Positions 1 to 5,699 of a DNA stretch of 5,699 bases are shown here, in pieces; the first letter of the stretch is position 1, and every line of letters begins with the position of its first letter. The stretch lies in NCBI GenBank assembly GCA_011391285.1, contig JAABQU010000052.1:1-5699 (forward strand). The letters are read 5' to 3'. The DNA is from Thiobacillus sp. (GTDB lineage: Bacteria; Pseudomonadota; Gammaproteobacteria; Burkholderiales; Thiobacillaceae). The translations under genes were made by a program, and so were the position numbers. The notes under the pieces were generated by a model that was given only the letters and a program-made list of their open reading frames with translations, was not told where the DNA came from and did no database searches.

Positions 1-951
1 GCTGAAGTATAGCGGGAGGCCCACGATGATATTGAAGGGGAAAGTCACGCCCAGCGACAGGGTGAGGAACAGCGCCGGGCTGGCCTCGGGGATTGCCAGG
101 CGCATGGCGGGCGGCACCGCGATATAGGACGCGCTCGCCCCCAGCACGGCAACCAGCAGCGTGCCGCCTACCCCGAACCCCAGCAGCCCGTGGCCGACAG
201 CCAGGCCGATCATGCCGCCGATCAGCGGCATGGCAATGCCGAACACCAGCAAGGACAGTCCGACCTTCCTGAAATCCCCGATCCGGCGCGAAGCCTCCAT
301 CCCCATGTCGAGCAGGAACAGCGACAGCACGCCCATGAACATCGTTTCGTAGAAGGGCATGATCTTGTTCAGCCCGGCGGGCTGGGCGATCGCCCCGATC
401 AGCATGCTGCCCAGCAACAGCACGACGCTGCCGTTGGTGAAGGCGTCATGCACGAGCTCGCGGCTGACCCGCTTCTGGTGGCCGTTGCCATCCCCCTTGC
501 GCGCCATGTTGGCGAGCGCGAGCCCGATGATGATGGCGGGCGACTCCATGATTGCGAGCATGATCACCGGATGGCTTTCGTAGGGGACCTTCAGTGAATC
601 TAGAAAGGCGATCGCAGTGACGAAGGTGCCTGCACTGACGGAGCCGTAGTGGGCCGCGATGGCGGCGGCATTGAGGCGGTCGATGCGAACGATGTGCGAA
701 AGAATGAGATAGGCGACGATGGGCAGACCGAAACCCAGCCCCAATGCGGCGACAATCGCACCGATTGCATCGACAGGATCGATCTTGGCCAATTCCATTC
801 CGCCATGCAGACCGATGGCAACCAGCAGATAGATCGAAAGCGCCTTGGCCAGGTCGGAGGGGAACTTCAGATCCGAGCGCACCAGCTGCGCCAGAAAACC
901 CAGCGCAAAAAACAGGATCGCCGGGATCAGCATGTTGGACAGACTGAACAT
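1..951 (-). CDS. sbtA: SbtA-like sodium-dependent bicarbonate transporter (3' end cut by window edge)
   Basis: This is an inner-membrane permease of the SbtA family, which couples Na+ entry to HCO3- uptake and feeds carbon fixation in cyanobacteria and many autotrophic proteobacteria. The 317 codons present are almost entirely hydrophobic helices. Family signatures are visible: a 'LSIYLLVAIGLHGG' segment (residues 38-51), 'HYGSVSAGTF' (101-110) and 'GASASYIAVPPAMRLAIPEA' (271-290), followed by 'SLGVTFPFNIIVGLPLY'. The two halves are joined by a short charged loop (about 149-170), shorter than the cytosolic loop of the 374-residue Synechocystis SbtA, which accounts for the smaller size. The start is fixed by an in-frame TAG two codons upstream; the Shine-Dalgarno is poor. 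No stop codon appears before base 1, but the protein has reached the last helix, so only a few residues should be missing. A PII-like sbtB partner, if present, would lie outside the window. The family call is secure; substrate is by homology. Confidence 0.92.
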   Translation of the reverse strand, partial: MFSLSNMLIPAILFFALGFLAQLVRSDLKFPSDLAKALSIYLLVAIGLHGGMELAKIDPVDAIGAIVAALGLGFGLPIVAYLILSHIVRIDRLNAAAIAAHYGSVSAGTFVTAIAFLDSLKVPYESHPVIMLAIMESPAIIIGLALANMARKGDGNGHQKRVSRELVHDAFTNGSVVLLLGSMLIGAIAQPAGLNKIMPFYETMFMGVLSLFLLDMGMEASRRIGDFRKVGLSLLVFGIAMPLIGGMIGLAVGHGLLGFGVGGTLLVAVLGASASYIAVPPAMRLAIPEASPALFLTLSLGVTFPFNIIVGLPLYFS

Positions 952-992
952 GGTTGGCTATTCCAAGGAGCACCCCACCCGGGGCATGACAC

Positions 993-1022
993 ATCCTATT
1001 GAGGAACAACCATAAGCAACAA
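993..1022 (-). promoter_or_regulatory. candidate promoter for sbtA
   Basis: On the minus strand, TTGTTG (1022-1017) and TAGGAT (998-993) are separated by 18 nt. They could act as -35 and -10 boxes, placing transcription start near 986 and leaving a leader of about 35 nt. The matches to sigma-70 consensus are only moderate (3/6 and 4/6). A second pair further upstream, TTTAAT and GATATT with 17 nt spacing, scores similarly, so the exact promoter is uncertain. The local drop in GC in an otherwise GC-rich window supports a promoter somewhere in 990-1070. Confidence 0.35.
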
Positions 1023-1023
1023 T

Positions 1024-1066
1024 ATCGTTTATGAATGGTAACGATTAAATTTACTGAATGATTAAT
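1024..1066. promoter_or_regulatory. AT-rich region with two small dyads, candidate operator upstream of sbtA
   Basis: Two interrupted inverted repeats sit side by side in the most AT-rich stretch of the window. ATCGTT (1024-1029) and AACGAT (1040-1045) are perfect 6-bp arms around 10 nt. TTA (1051-1053) and TAA (1063-1065) around 9 nt contain a T-N11-A core of the kind bound by LysR-type regulators, the family that includes CbbR and the cyanobacterial regulators of carbon-concentrating genes. A short direct repeat, GATTAA, occurs at 1043-1048 and 1060-1065. The position just upstream of the candidate sbtA promoter suits a regulator site. Such short motifs arise by chance in AT-rich DNA and no regulator gene is visible, so this is suggestive only. 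Confidence 0.3.
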
Positions 1067-1156
1067 TGTTGGGCCACACGTCTGAGCGGCTTGGTCACCG
1101 GTCAGCCTGCTGCAGCCACATGGATGCGCCTGCGTCACATCCCTTGATGCGGGCTG

Positions 1157-2599
1157 CTAGCAGCGCATGCTCAGCCAGCGTTTCGACTTGACGTCGACGT
1201 AGCCGATGGTCGCCTTCTTGAAATTCAGGTCGACGAACAGTTCGCAGCGCAGTTCGCCGTTGCGCCAGCACACGGCGACGCTGCTGTCGTTGGAATACAT
1301 CAGGTGGAAGACGCCGTCGAAAGCGGGGTAGCTGCTGCGGAATTCCATCAGATTCAGCAATCGTCGCACCACGGGCGCCTTGATCGCCTCATCCACCTCA
1401 TCCCGCGTGTAGCGATGCCGGTTGATGTCGCGCAATTCGCCGGTGGCTTCCATCAGTTCGAGATCGTTGCTGCCGGCGAGCAGGCCCACGTAGTAGACCT
1501 GCGGGATTCCCGGCGCAAAGAACTGGATCGCGCGCGCGGCGATGTAGGCATCGTCGTTGCGCTTGAGCGCATCGTAATAGGTGCAGGTGAGCTGGTAGAT
1601 CGCACCCACGCTATGCACGTTGGCGGCCGAGCGGCGCAGGATCGGGTCGGCGCTGCGCTGGCTGACGTTGTCGACCACCGCCTGGATTTCCGCCTTGGGC
1701 AGGATCCCCTCGACGTCCGGGATGCAGATGCCGTCGTGCGTGTCGAGCACGGTGAGCTGGTTGCGCGGGCACATGCGCAGCCATTGCTTGAGGTAGACGC
1801 TGTTGGCGTCGAGCAGCGAGTAGAGCAGCAGCGGCGCCAGCGCGAAGCCATACGGATGCATGCCATGCAGCGCGATGGCGTACTGGAAGCTGGCGTGGTC
1901 GTGCACCTCGGGCAGCGTCTCGGCGCCGTTCTCGCGCGCCACGCCGTCGATCCACTTGAGCAGGTCGTAGACATCCGGCTCGACGAGGAAGCAGCTGGTG
2001 CCGATCTTCTTGGTGGTGTAGCCGAAGGCATCGAGGCGGAACAGCTTCACCCCGCGCGCGGCGAGGAACTTGATGGTGTCCTCCATCAACGCGTAGGTCT
2101 TGGGCGAATTGAAATCGAGATCGATCTGGTGTTCGGTGAAGGTGCACCAGACGCGGCCGGTGGTGCCGTCGGCGAAGGTCACCTCGCGAAAGGGTTCCTT
2201 TTCCTTGCGGATGTGGATGCGCGCCAGGTCGTCCGGGGAAATGGGGCCCATCTGATCGACATGCACGAAGAGGTCGGCATGCTCGGACGCGTAGCCACGG
2301 GCGATAAAGTCCTTGAACTCCTCGGATGCGTCCGAGATGTGGTTCAGCGTCAGATCGAGGCAGAGGTCGAAGCGCGACGCGATTTTTTCGATGTCGTCCC
2401 AGCTGCCGTATTTCGGGTCGATCTCCTTGTGCGTCAGCGGCGAGAAGCCGCCGTCGGCGTTCGACGGGTAGGGCGGCAGGATGTGGATGCCGCCGATGGC
2501 CTTGGAAAAATGCGTGTCGATGATGTCGTACAGTTCGGCCAGATTAGTACCCATCCGGTCGGGATAGGCGATCAGCTGGACCTGGTTGCGCAGGGTCAT
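1157..2599 (-). CDS. GH13_18 retaining phosphorylase, probably 2-O-alpha-glucosylglycerol phosphorylase
   Basis: This 480-residue cytosolic alpha-amylase-fold enzyme belongs to the sucrose phosphorylase subfamily. It aligns from its first residues ('RNQVQLIAYPDRMG') with Bifidobacterium sucrose phosphorylase. The catalytic set is intact: nucleophile D190 in 'RLDAFGY', acid/base E231 in 'LPEVH', and the transition-state Asp D289 in 'LDTHDG'. The acceptor loops differ: the segment holding Bifidobacterium Tyr132/Arg135 reads 'IHIRKEKEPF' (His129, Lys132), and Leu341/Asp342 are replaced by Gly332/Ala333. Because the gene follows ggpS, the likely reaction is glucosylglycerol + phosphate to glucose 1-phosphate + glycerol. 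Sucrose, sucrose-6'-phosphate or glucosylglycerate phosphorylase remain alternatives. The start at 2599 is preferred because GAGGA (2612-2608) lies 8 nt upstream and the N-terminus then matches the family. An in-frame ATG at 2620 would add seven residues but lacks a clear ribosome site. Confidence 0.88.
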   Translation of the reverse strand: MTLRNQVQLIAYPDRMGTNLAELYDIIDTHFSKAIGGIHILPPYPSNADGGFSPLTHKEIDPKYGSWDDIEKIASRFDLCLDLTLNHISDASEEFKDFIARGYASEHADLFVHVDQMGPISPDDLARIHIRKEKEPFREVTFADGTTGRVWCTFTEHQIDLDFNSPKTYALMEDTIKFLAARGVKLFRLDAFGYTTKKIGTSCFLVEPDVYDLLKWIDGVARENGAETLPEVHDHASFQYAIALHGMHPYGFALAPLLLYSLLDANSVYLKQWLRMCPRNQLTVLDTHDGICIPDVEGILPKAEIQAVVDNVSQRSADPILRRSAANVHSVGAIYQLTCTYYDALKRNDDAYIAARAIQFFAPGIPQVYYVGLLAGSNDLELMEATGELRDINRHRYTRDEVDEAIKAPVVRRLLNLMEFRSSYPAFDGVFHLMYSNDSSVAVCWRNGELRCELFVDLNFKKATIGYVDVKSKRWLSMRC

Positions 2600-2607
2600 G
2601 GGGGGGG

Positions 2608-2612
2608 TCCTC
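2608..2612 (-). promoter_or_regulatory. ribosome binding site deciding the phosphorylase start
   Basis: GAGGA on the minus strand is followed by a run of eight C residues (2607-2600) and then the ATG at 2599-2597. This gives a normal 8-nt spacing to the second in-frame ATG. The upstream ATG at 2620 has no comparable purine-rich sequence. The whole spacer is a homopolymer, so its length may vary by replication slippage. Confidence 0.55.
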
Positions 2613-2670
2613 GTGGTCATGCCGGTGCTGGCTCGCCGGTCATCCGGTGAGCGCAGGCACGGCCTTGATT

Positions 2671-2704
2671 CTGAAAATGAAGCGGGAGGAGAAAAGCGGC
2701 CCGC
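2671..2704 (-). terminator. weak hairpin just after ggpS, possible attenuator or processing site
   Basis: On the minus strand, GCGGG (2704-2700) and CCCGC (2686-2682) form a perfect 5-bp GC stem around a 13-nt loop, starting 5 nt after the ggpS stop codon. TTCATTTTC follows directly, a broken T-rich tract. It resembles a poor intrinsic terminator and could lower expression of the downstream phosphorylase relative to the synthesis genes. The stem is short and the tract interrupted, so full termination is unlikely. Confidence 0.3.
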
Positions 2705-2709
2705 AGGCG

Positions 2710-4215
2710 TCAGGCTGCTTTGCGGCCTTCGTCAAGCTGCGTGCGCAACTGCTTGAAGAGCGCCAGCACATGGCGGGTCCAGTGACTGATGTCGTAGCGG
2801 TCGATCAGCGCATCCATGCGCTGCATGCGCGCGCGCTGCTCCTCGCGCGGCATGTCGAGCGCACGGTCGATCGCCGCGTCCATCTGGGCGAGGCTGTAGG
2901 GATTGACCAGAACGGCGTCCTGCAGCTCGACCGCCGCGCCGGCAAATTCCGACAGCACCAGCACGCCGCTTTCGTTGACGTGGGCGGCGATGAATTCCTT
3001 GGCAACCAGATTCAAGCCATCACGCAGCGGGGTGATCCAGCAGATGTCGGCGGCGCGGTAATAGCACAGCGTGTCGGCGAACGGCATCGGCGTGGTCGAA
3101 AGCAGGATGGGCTGCCAGGATAGGGTGCCGATGTGGCCGTTGATGCGGCCCACCAGTTGCTCGATGTACTGCTGCGCCTTCTTGTAGGCGCGCATGCCAT
3201 CGGCCGCCGCCACCGCGGTGACCAGCAGCTTGACCTTGCCGTGCAGTTCGGGGCGCCGCTGCAGCAGGCGCTCGTAGGCCAGCAGCATTTCGCGCGTGCC
3301 CTTGGCATAGTCGACGCGGCCGATGGAAACGATGATCTTTTCCTGCGGAATGTCGCGCCGGATCTGCGCGACCTGCGCCAGCTTCTCCGGTTGCTGCACC
3401 GTCTTGCGGATCATCTCGGCGTGGGTGCCGATGGGGAAGGCGTCGATCTGGATCTGCCGCCCGTTGCATTTCATCGACACCGGGGTCACGGGTTCGGACA
3501 GCGCGGTGCCGGTGGCGCGCAGTTCGTCGGGCACCTCGCGTTCGACCACTTCGTCCACCGGACGCAACGACTGCACAGTGGCGACGAAATTGCGCGCATA
3601 GCGCGGGATGTGGAAGCCCACCACGTCGCAGGCCAGCAGGCTGTCGATGATCTCGTCGCGCCACGGCAGCACGTTGAAAACATCCGCGGACGGGAACGGC
3701 GTGTGATGGAAGAAGGCGATGCGCACGTCGGGCCGCATCTCGCGCACGAACTTCGGCACCAGCCACAGGTTGTAGTCGTGCACCCACACCACTGCGCCGG
3801 GCGCGGCTTCTTCGCAGGCCGCCTCGGCGAACAGGCGGTTGACCTCGCGGAAGGTGGCCCAGTCGCAGTTTTCGGTGGAATACAGGGCGGGAAAGCTGTT
3901 GAGGATGGGCCACAGCGCCTCTTTCGAGGTGACGTGATAGAACTGGCTGATCTGATCGCTGGAAAGCGGCAGACGCACCACTTCGTAGCTGCCATAGCTG
4001 TCTTCCACCGTAATGCGGCGCTCGAACTTGACCGGCTTGCCGGCCGGCGATTTTTTCCAGGCGACCCAGCTTGCGCGCTCGGTCTGCCCGATGAAACCCT
4101 TCAGCGCAGGGACGATGCCGTTGGGGCTCGCGTTTTCCCTGAGGACCGTCTTGCCGTCTACGACATGTTCCTCATAGGGTTGCCTGTGATAGACGATGAC
4201 CAGTGATGAAGCCAT
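2710..4215 (-). CDS. ggpS: glucosylglycerol-phosphate synthase (GT20)
   Basis: This cytosolic enzyme transfers glucose from ADP-glucose to sn-glycerol 3-phosphate, giving glucosylglycerol phosphate, the committed step of GG osmolyte synthesis. The 501 residues match the length of Synechocystis GgpS (about 499) and align throughout. It opens '[14 protein letters not shown]' and has '[12 protein letters not shown]' (30-41) where trehalose-phosphate synthase OtsA has its glucose-6-phosphate-binding Gly-Gly loop. The segment '[18 protein letters not shown]' (92-109) is GgpS-like. Shared GT20 motifs follow: 'VHDYNLWL' (145-152), 'FFHHTPFPS' (168-176), '[12 protein letters not shown]' (299-310; Arg300, Lys305) and '[14 protein letters not shown]' (395-408; Asp399, Glu407). 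The start at 4215 is set by GGAGGA 5 nt upstream and by homology; an upstream in-frame ATG at 4317 would add 34 unrelated residues. It overlaps the phosphatase gene by 44 nt, implying coupled translation. OtsA is the main alternative and fits less well. Confidence 0.94.
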   Translation of the reverse strand: MASSLVIVYHRQPYEEHVVDGKTVLRENASPNGIVPALKGFIGQTERASWVAWKKSPAGKPVKFERRITVEDSYGSYEVVRLPLSSDQISQFYHVTSKEALWPILNSFPALYSTENCDWATFREVNRLFAEAACEEAAPGAVVWVHDYNLWLVPKFVREMRPDVRIAFFHHTPFPSADVFNVLPWRDEIIDSLLACDVVGFHIPRYARNFVATVQSLRPVDEVVEREVPDELRATGTALSEPVTPVSMKCNGRQIQIDAFPIGTHAEMIRKTVQQPEKLAQVAQIRRDIPQEKIIVSIGRVDYAKGTREMLLAYERLLQRRPELHGKVKLLVTAVAAADGMRAYKKAQQYIEQLVGRINGHIGTLSWQPILLSTTPMPFADTLCYYRAADICWITPLRDGLNLVAKEFIAAHVNESGVLVLSEFAGAAVELQDAVLVNPYSLAQMDAAIDRALDMPREEQRARMQRMDALIDRYDISHWTRHVLALFKQLRTQLDEGRKAA

Positions 4216-4963
4216 GGGAGTCCTCCGTTCGGTGAAAGCGTTGCAGCGCGTCGAGCACGCCGGCCGCGCCCGGATGCGGGCTGCGGTATACGTTGTCGTG
4301 TTGCTGGATGGCCGCATCGAGTGCGGCCTCGCGGTTGCCCACGGCCACGCCGGCCAGGCCGGTGTCGAACATGGACAGGTCGTTGAGCGTGTCGCCGGCG
4401 ACCAGGGTGCGGTGCGCAGGCAGATTCAGCGCCTGCAGGGTGCGCAGCAGGGTGGGGCCCTTTTGCACGCCACGTGGCAGCACGTCGAAATACAGGTTGT
4501 CCGAAATCAGGGCGTCGAAACCGAGTTGCTGGACGTCTTGCTGCGCGGCCAGCGCGTGGGCCGGGTCCTTGAAGTAGTAGGACCGGCGCCGGCCACCGAC
4601 GATGGGCTGCTCGCTCAGCCCCGGGTGCTGCTGCATGGTCTGCTCGATGCGTGCCGATGCATCGGCCGGCCAGCAGGCGTCCAGCCACTGCTCGAGATGC
4701 GGCAGGGGTGCATACCACGGGCCGCAGGCGACGCTGGTGCCGACGTCGCCGACCATGTGGTCGGGCTGCACCGGCAACTCCTTCGCCAGTCCGCGCATGA
4801 AATCGATGCCGCGTCCGCTGACGAAAATCAGCACGATTTCGTCGCGGCGCTGTGCGATCCAGTCGTACAGCGTGGCGCGTTCTTCGCTGCTGCCGCCGAG
4901 AAAGGTGCCGTCGAGGTCGGTAGCGAGAATGGTCTGCGGCACGCCGCTGTCAGCCTTACGCAT
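4172..4963 (-). CDS. HAD-IIB phosphatase, probable glucosylglycerol-3-phosphate phosphatase
   Basis: This 263-residue soluble phosphatase belongs to the haloacid dehalogenase superfamily, subclass IIB (the sucrose-phosphatase/mannosyl-phosphoglycerate phosphatase type). All four HAD motifs are present: I 'TDLDGT' with nucleophile Asp16 and Asp18, II 'VSGRG' with Ser49, III Lys168 in 'QKGPTLL', and IV 'GDTLND' with Asp191 and Asp195 for Mg2+. The cap domain lies between motifs II and III. Its place between gpsA and ggpS makes dephosphorylation of glucosylglycerol phosphate the likely role, equivalent to the N-terminal HAD domain of fused GgpPS enzymes such as that of Stenotrophomonas rhizophila. 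The cyanobacterial GG-phosphatase StpA/GgpP, by contrast, is a distinct type. GGAG lies 8 nt before the ATG, which overlaps the gpsA stop (ATGCGTAA). Its 3' end runs 44 nt into ggpS. Substrate is inferred from context; family is certain. Confidence 0.88.
   Translation of the reverse strand: MRKADSGVPQTILATDLDGTFLGGSSEERATLYDWIAQRRDEIVLIFVSGRGIDFMRGLAKELPVQPDHMVGDVGTSVACGPWYAPLPHLEQWLDACWPADASARIEQTMQQHPGLSEQPIVGGRRRSYYFKDPAHALAAQQDVQQLGFDALISDNLYFDVLPRGVQKGPTLLRTLQALNLPAHRTLVAGDTLNDLSMFDTGLAGVAVGNREAALDAAIQQHDNVYRSPHPGAAGVLDALQRFHRTEDSHGFITGHRLSQATL
4221..4226 (-). promoter_or_regulatory. ribosome binding site of ggpS inside the phosphatase gene
   Basis: GGAGGA lies 5 nt before the ggpS ATG and is embedded in codons for 'TED' of the phosphatase C-terminus. 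It is the strongest ribosome site in the window. It decides the start at 4215 over the upstream in-frame ATG at 4317. Confidence 0.8.
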
Positions 4964-5699
4964 AGCTCAGGCTCCAGGGCTGGGCAGCCGGCCGCACGTC
5001 GACATCGGCGCCGATCCGCGGACGGACGGCGGCGGGGCGCGGTGTCCGCGCCACCGGCGGCGCCATGCCCGGCGCACATTCGCGAAGCAGGTGATGCAGG
5101 GCTTGCTCAGGCGTGGCGCGTTGCTGCAGCACGTCACGCACGGCAGCCGCCACGTTCAGACGCAGCCCGTATTTGCGCTCCAGGATTTCCACCGACATCA
5201 CGCTGATGGCGCCTTCGGTTAGTTCGGCGACCTCGCCCTGCATGTCGGCGCCCGGCTTGCCAAGCCGCATGCCCAGGCGGGTATTGCGTGAATGCTCGGA
5301 CGCCGCGGTGAGGAACAGGTCTCCCACCCCGCTGCAGCCCAGCAGGGTCTCGACGCGGCCGCCCATGGCCTGGGTGAGGCGATGCATGTCGTCGAGACCG
5401 CGGCTGATGATGCCGGCACGCGTGTTTTCGCCCATGGCCTGCGCCGTCGCCATGCCGCAGGCGATGGCAATCATGTTCTTCAGCGCGCCGCCCACCTGCG
5501 CCCCCACGACATCCCGGGTCAGTTCCAGCGTCACGCCCGAAAGGGAAAGATGCTGCACCAGGCTGTCGGCGATCCTGCGCGCGTCCTTGCAACGTGGATG
5601 GAAGCGTTCCAGCGCCGGCAGGGCCAGGGTCAGCAGGGTGGACTTGCCGCTCGCCACTTCGTCAGCGAAGCTCGGCCCGCCGATCGAGCCCGTGAGCAT
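4956..5699 (-). CDS. gpsA: NAD(P)H-dependent glycerol-3-phosphate dehydrogenase (5' end cut by window edge)
   Basis: This enzyme reduces dihydroxyacetone phosphate to sn-glycerol 3-phosphate in the cytosol; here it would supply the acceptor for ggpS. The visible 247 residues start inside the protein (the first Met is internal), so the N-terminal nucleotide-binding Rossmann part with its GxGxxG loop lies beyond the right edge. Family landmarks in the fragment are 'GGPSFADEVASG' (7-18), catalytic Lys74 in 'GGALKNMIAIACG', 'ISRGLDDMHRL' (98-108), 'GCSGVGDLFLTA' (121-132) and 'SRN' (137-139), which contacts the cofactor and substrate. After the usual end of the fold (near residue 207) comes an unusual tail of about 40 residues rich in Pro, Arg and Ala. 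Expected length is about 340 residues plus this tail. Its coupling to the phosphatase suggests a pathway-specific paralogue rather than the housekeeping phospholipid gene. Confidence 0.92.
   Translation of the reverse strand: MLTGSIGGPSFADEVASGKSTLLTLALPALERFHPRCKDARRIADSLVQHLSLSGVTLELTRDVVGAQVGGALKNMIAIACGMATAQAMGENTRAGIISRGLDDMHRLTQAMGGRVETLLGCSGVGDLFLTAASEHSRNTRLGMRLGKPGADMQGEVAELTEGAISVMSVEILERKYGLRLNVAAAVRDVLQQRATPEQALHHLLRECAPGMAPPVARTPRPAAVRPRIGADVDVRPAAQPWSLSYA

Larger units (their letters stand above)
952..1156. other. intergenic spacer between the phosphorylase gene and sbtA
   Basis: About 205 nt separate the phosphorylase stop from the sbtA start. The part next to the phosphorylase (about 1075-1156) is GC-rich and holds only short palindromes such as GCTGCAGC and ACCGGT. 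None has the long stem plus U-run of an intrinsic terminator in the minus direction. The middle is AT-rich and carries the candidate promoter and dyads. The size and composition suggest sbtA is a separate transcription unit, although read-through from the osmolyte genes cannot be excluded without a terminator. Confidence 0.6.
2600..2709. other. ggpS-phosphorylase intergenic gap
   Basis: This gap of about 110 nt contrasts with the overlapping genes upstream. Besides the weak hairpin and the ribosome site with its C8 run, it holds three ACCGG copies on the minus strand (around 2621-2648) without regular spacing. No convincing promoter boxes are seen, so the phosphorylase is probably transcribed with the upstream genes, perhaps at a reduced level. 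Confidence 0.5.

Noticed and set aside
965..970. AAGGAG on the plus strand near the sbtA start
   Set aside because: It looks like a ribosome site but is on the wrong strand, and no supported plus-strand gene follows it.
446..1138. 230-codon minus-strand open frame spanning sbtA and its upstream region
   Set aside because: It lies in another frame over the SbtA coding sequence and gives a Cys/Arg/His-rich protein without hydrophobic helices, while the overlapping frame encodes a clear SbtA permease.
1075..1156. Intrinsic terminator after the phosphorylase gene
   Set aside because: Only short palindromes (GCTGCAGC, ACCGGT) and a 4-bp GGCT/AGCC pairing are present, with no T-run following in the minus direction.
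1304..2650. 448-codon open frame on the plus strand opposite the phosphorylase
   Set aside because: It is antisense to a clearly homologous gene. Its protein is His/Val/Asp/Gly-rich low-complexity sequence without a recognisable domain, as expected from codon bias in GC-rich DNA.
2710..4215. Trehalose-6-phosphate synthase (OtsA) assignment
   Set aside because: The GT20 core is shared, but the glucose-6-phosphate-binding Gly-Gly loop is replaced by 'SPNGIVPAL', the '[18 protein letters not shown]' segment is GgpS-like, and the neighbouring gpsA supplies glycerol 3-phosphate.
4216..4317. N-terminal extension of ggpS to the ATG at 4317
   Set aside because: The extra 34 residues are Arg/Thr/Ala-rich and unlike GgpS proteins. 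The strong ribosome site and family alignment place the start at 4215.
3133..5206. Long plus-strand open frames (357 and 336 codons) opposite ggpS, the phosphatase and gpsA
   Set aside because: They are mirror frames of strongly supported genes, with no family motifs, and they cross the junctions of real genes.

Overview
The window is GC-rich with strong G/C preference at third codon positions, and every real gene lies on the minus strand. It suggests a proteobacterium. The pairing of an SbtA-type bicarbonate transporter with a glucosylglycerol (GG) osmolyte pathway points to a salt-exposed autotrophic beta- or gammaproteobacterium. That taxonomic guess is inference; no rRNA or other marker gene is present.

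In transcription order (right to left): the C-terminal two thirds of a GpsA-type glycerol-3-phosphate dehydrogenase (cut by the right edge); a HAD-IIB phosphatase whose start overlaps the gpsA stop by 8 nt; a glucosylglycerol-phosphate synthase (ggpS, family GT20) whose start lies 44 nt inside the phosphatase gene; an 89-110 nt gap with a weak hairpin; and a GH13 subfamily 18 retaining phosphorylase. A 205-nt spacer with an AT-rich core follows, then an SbtA-like sodium/bicarbonate symporter that runs off the left edge and probably lacks only its last few codons.

The first four genes form a coherent pathway. GpsA supplies sn-glycerol 3-phosphate, GgpS joins it to glucose from ADP-glucose, the HAD enzyme removes the phosphate to give 2-O-alpha-glucosylglycerol, and the phosphorylase probably splits GG with phosphate into glucose 1-phosphate and glycerol. 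This would be a make-and-recycle cassette for a compatible solute. The phosphorylase resembles sucrose phosphorylase but differs in both loops that contact fructose and phosphate, so context and residues together favour a glucosylglycerol phosphorylase. The sbtA gene appears to be a separate unit with its own promoter region, containing two small dyads that could be operators.

No RNA genes, insertion sequences, CRISPR arrays or long repeats were seen. The individual families are known; the most interesting points are the gene set as a unit, the split phosphatase/synthase architecture, and the altered acceptor site of the phosphorylase.
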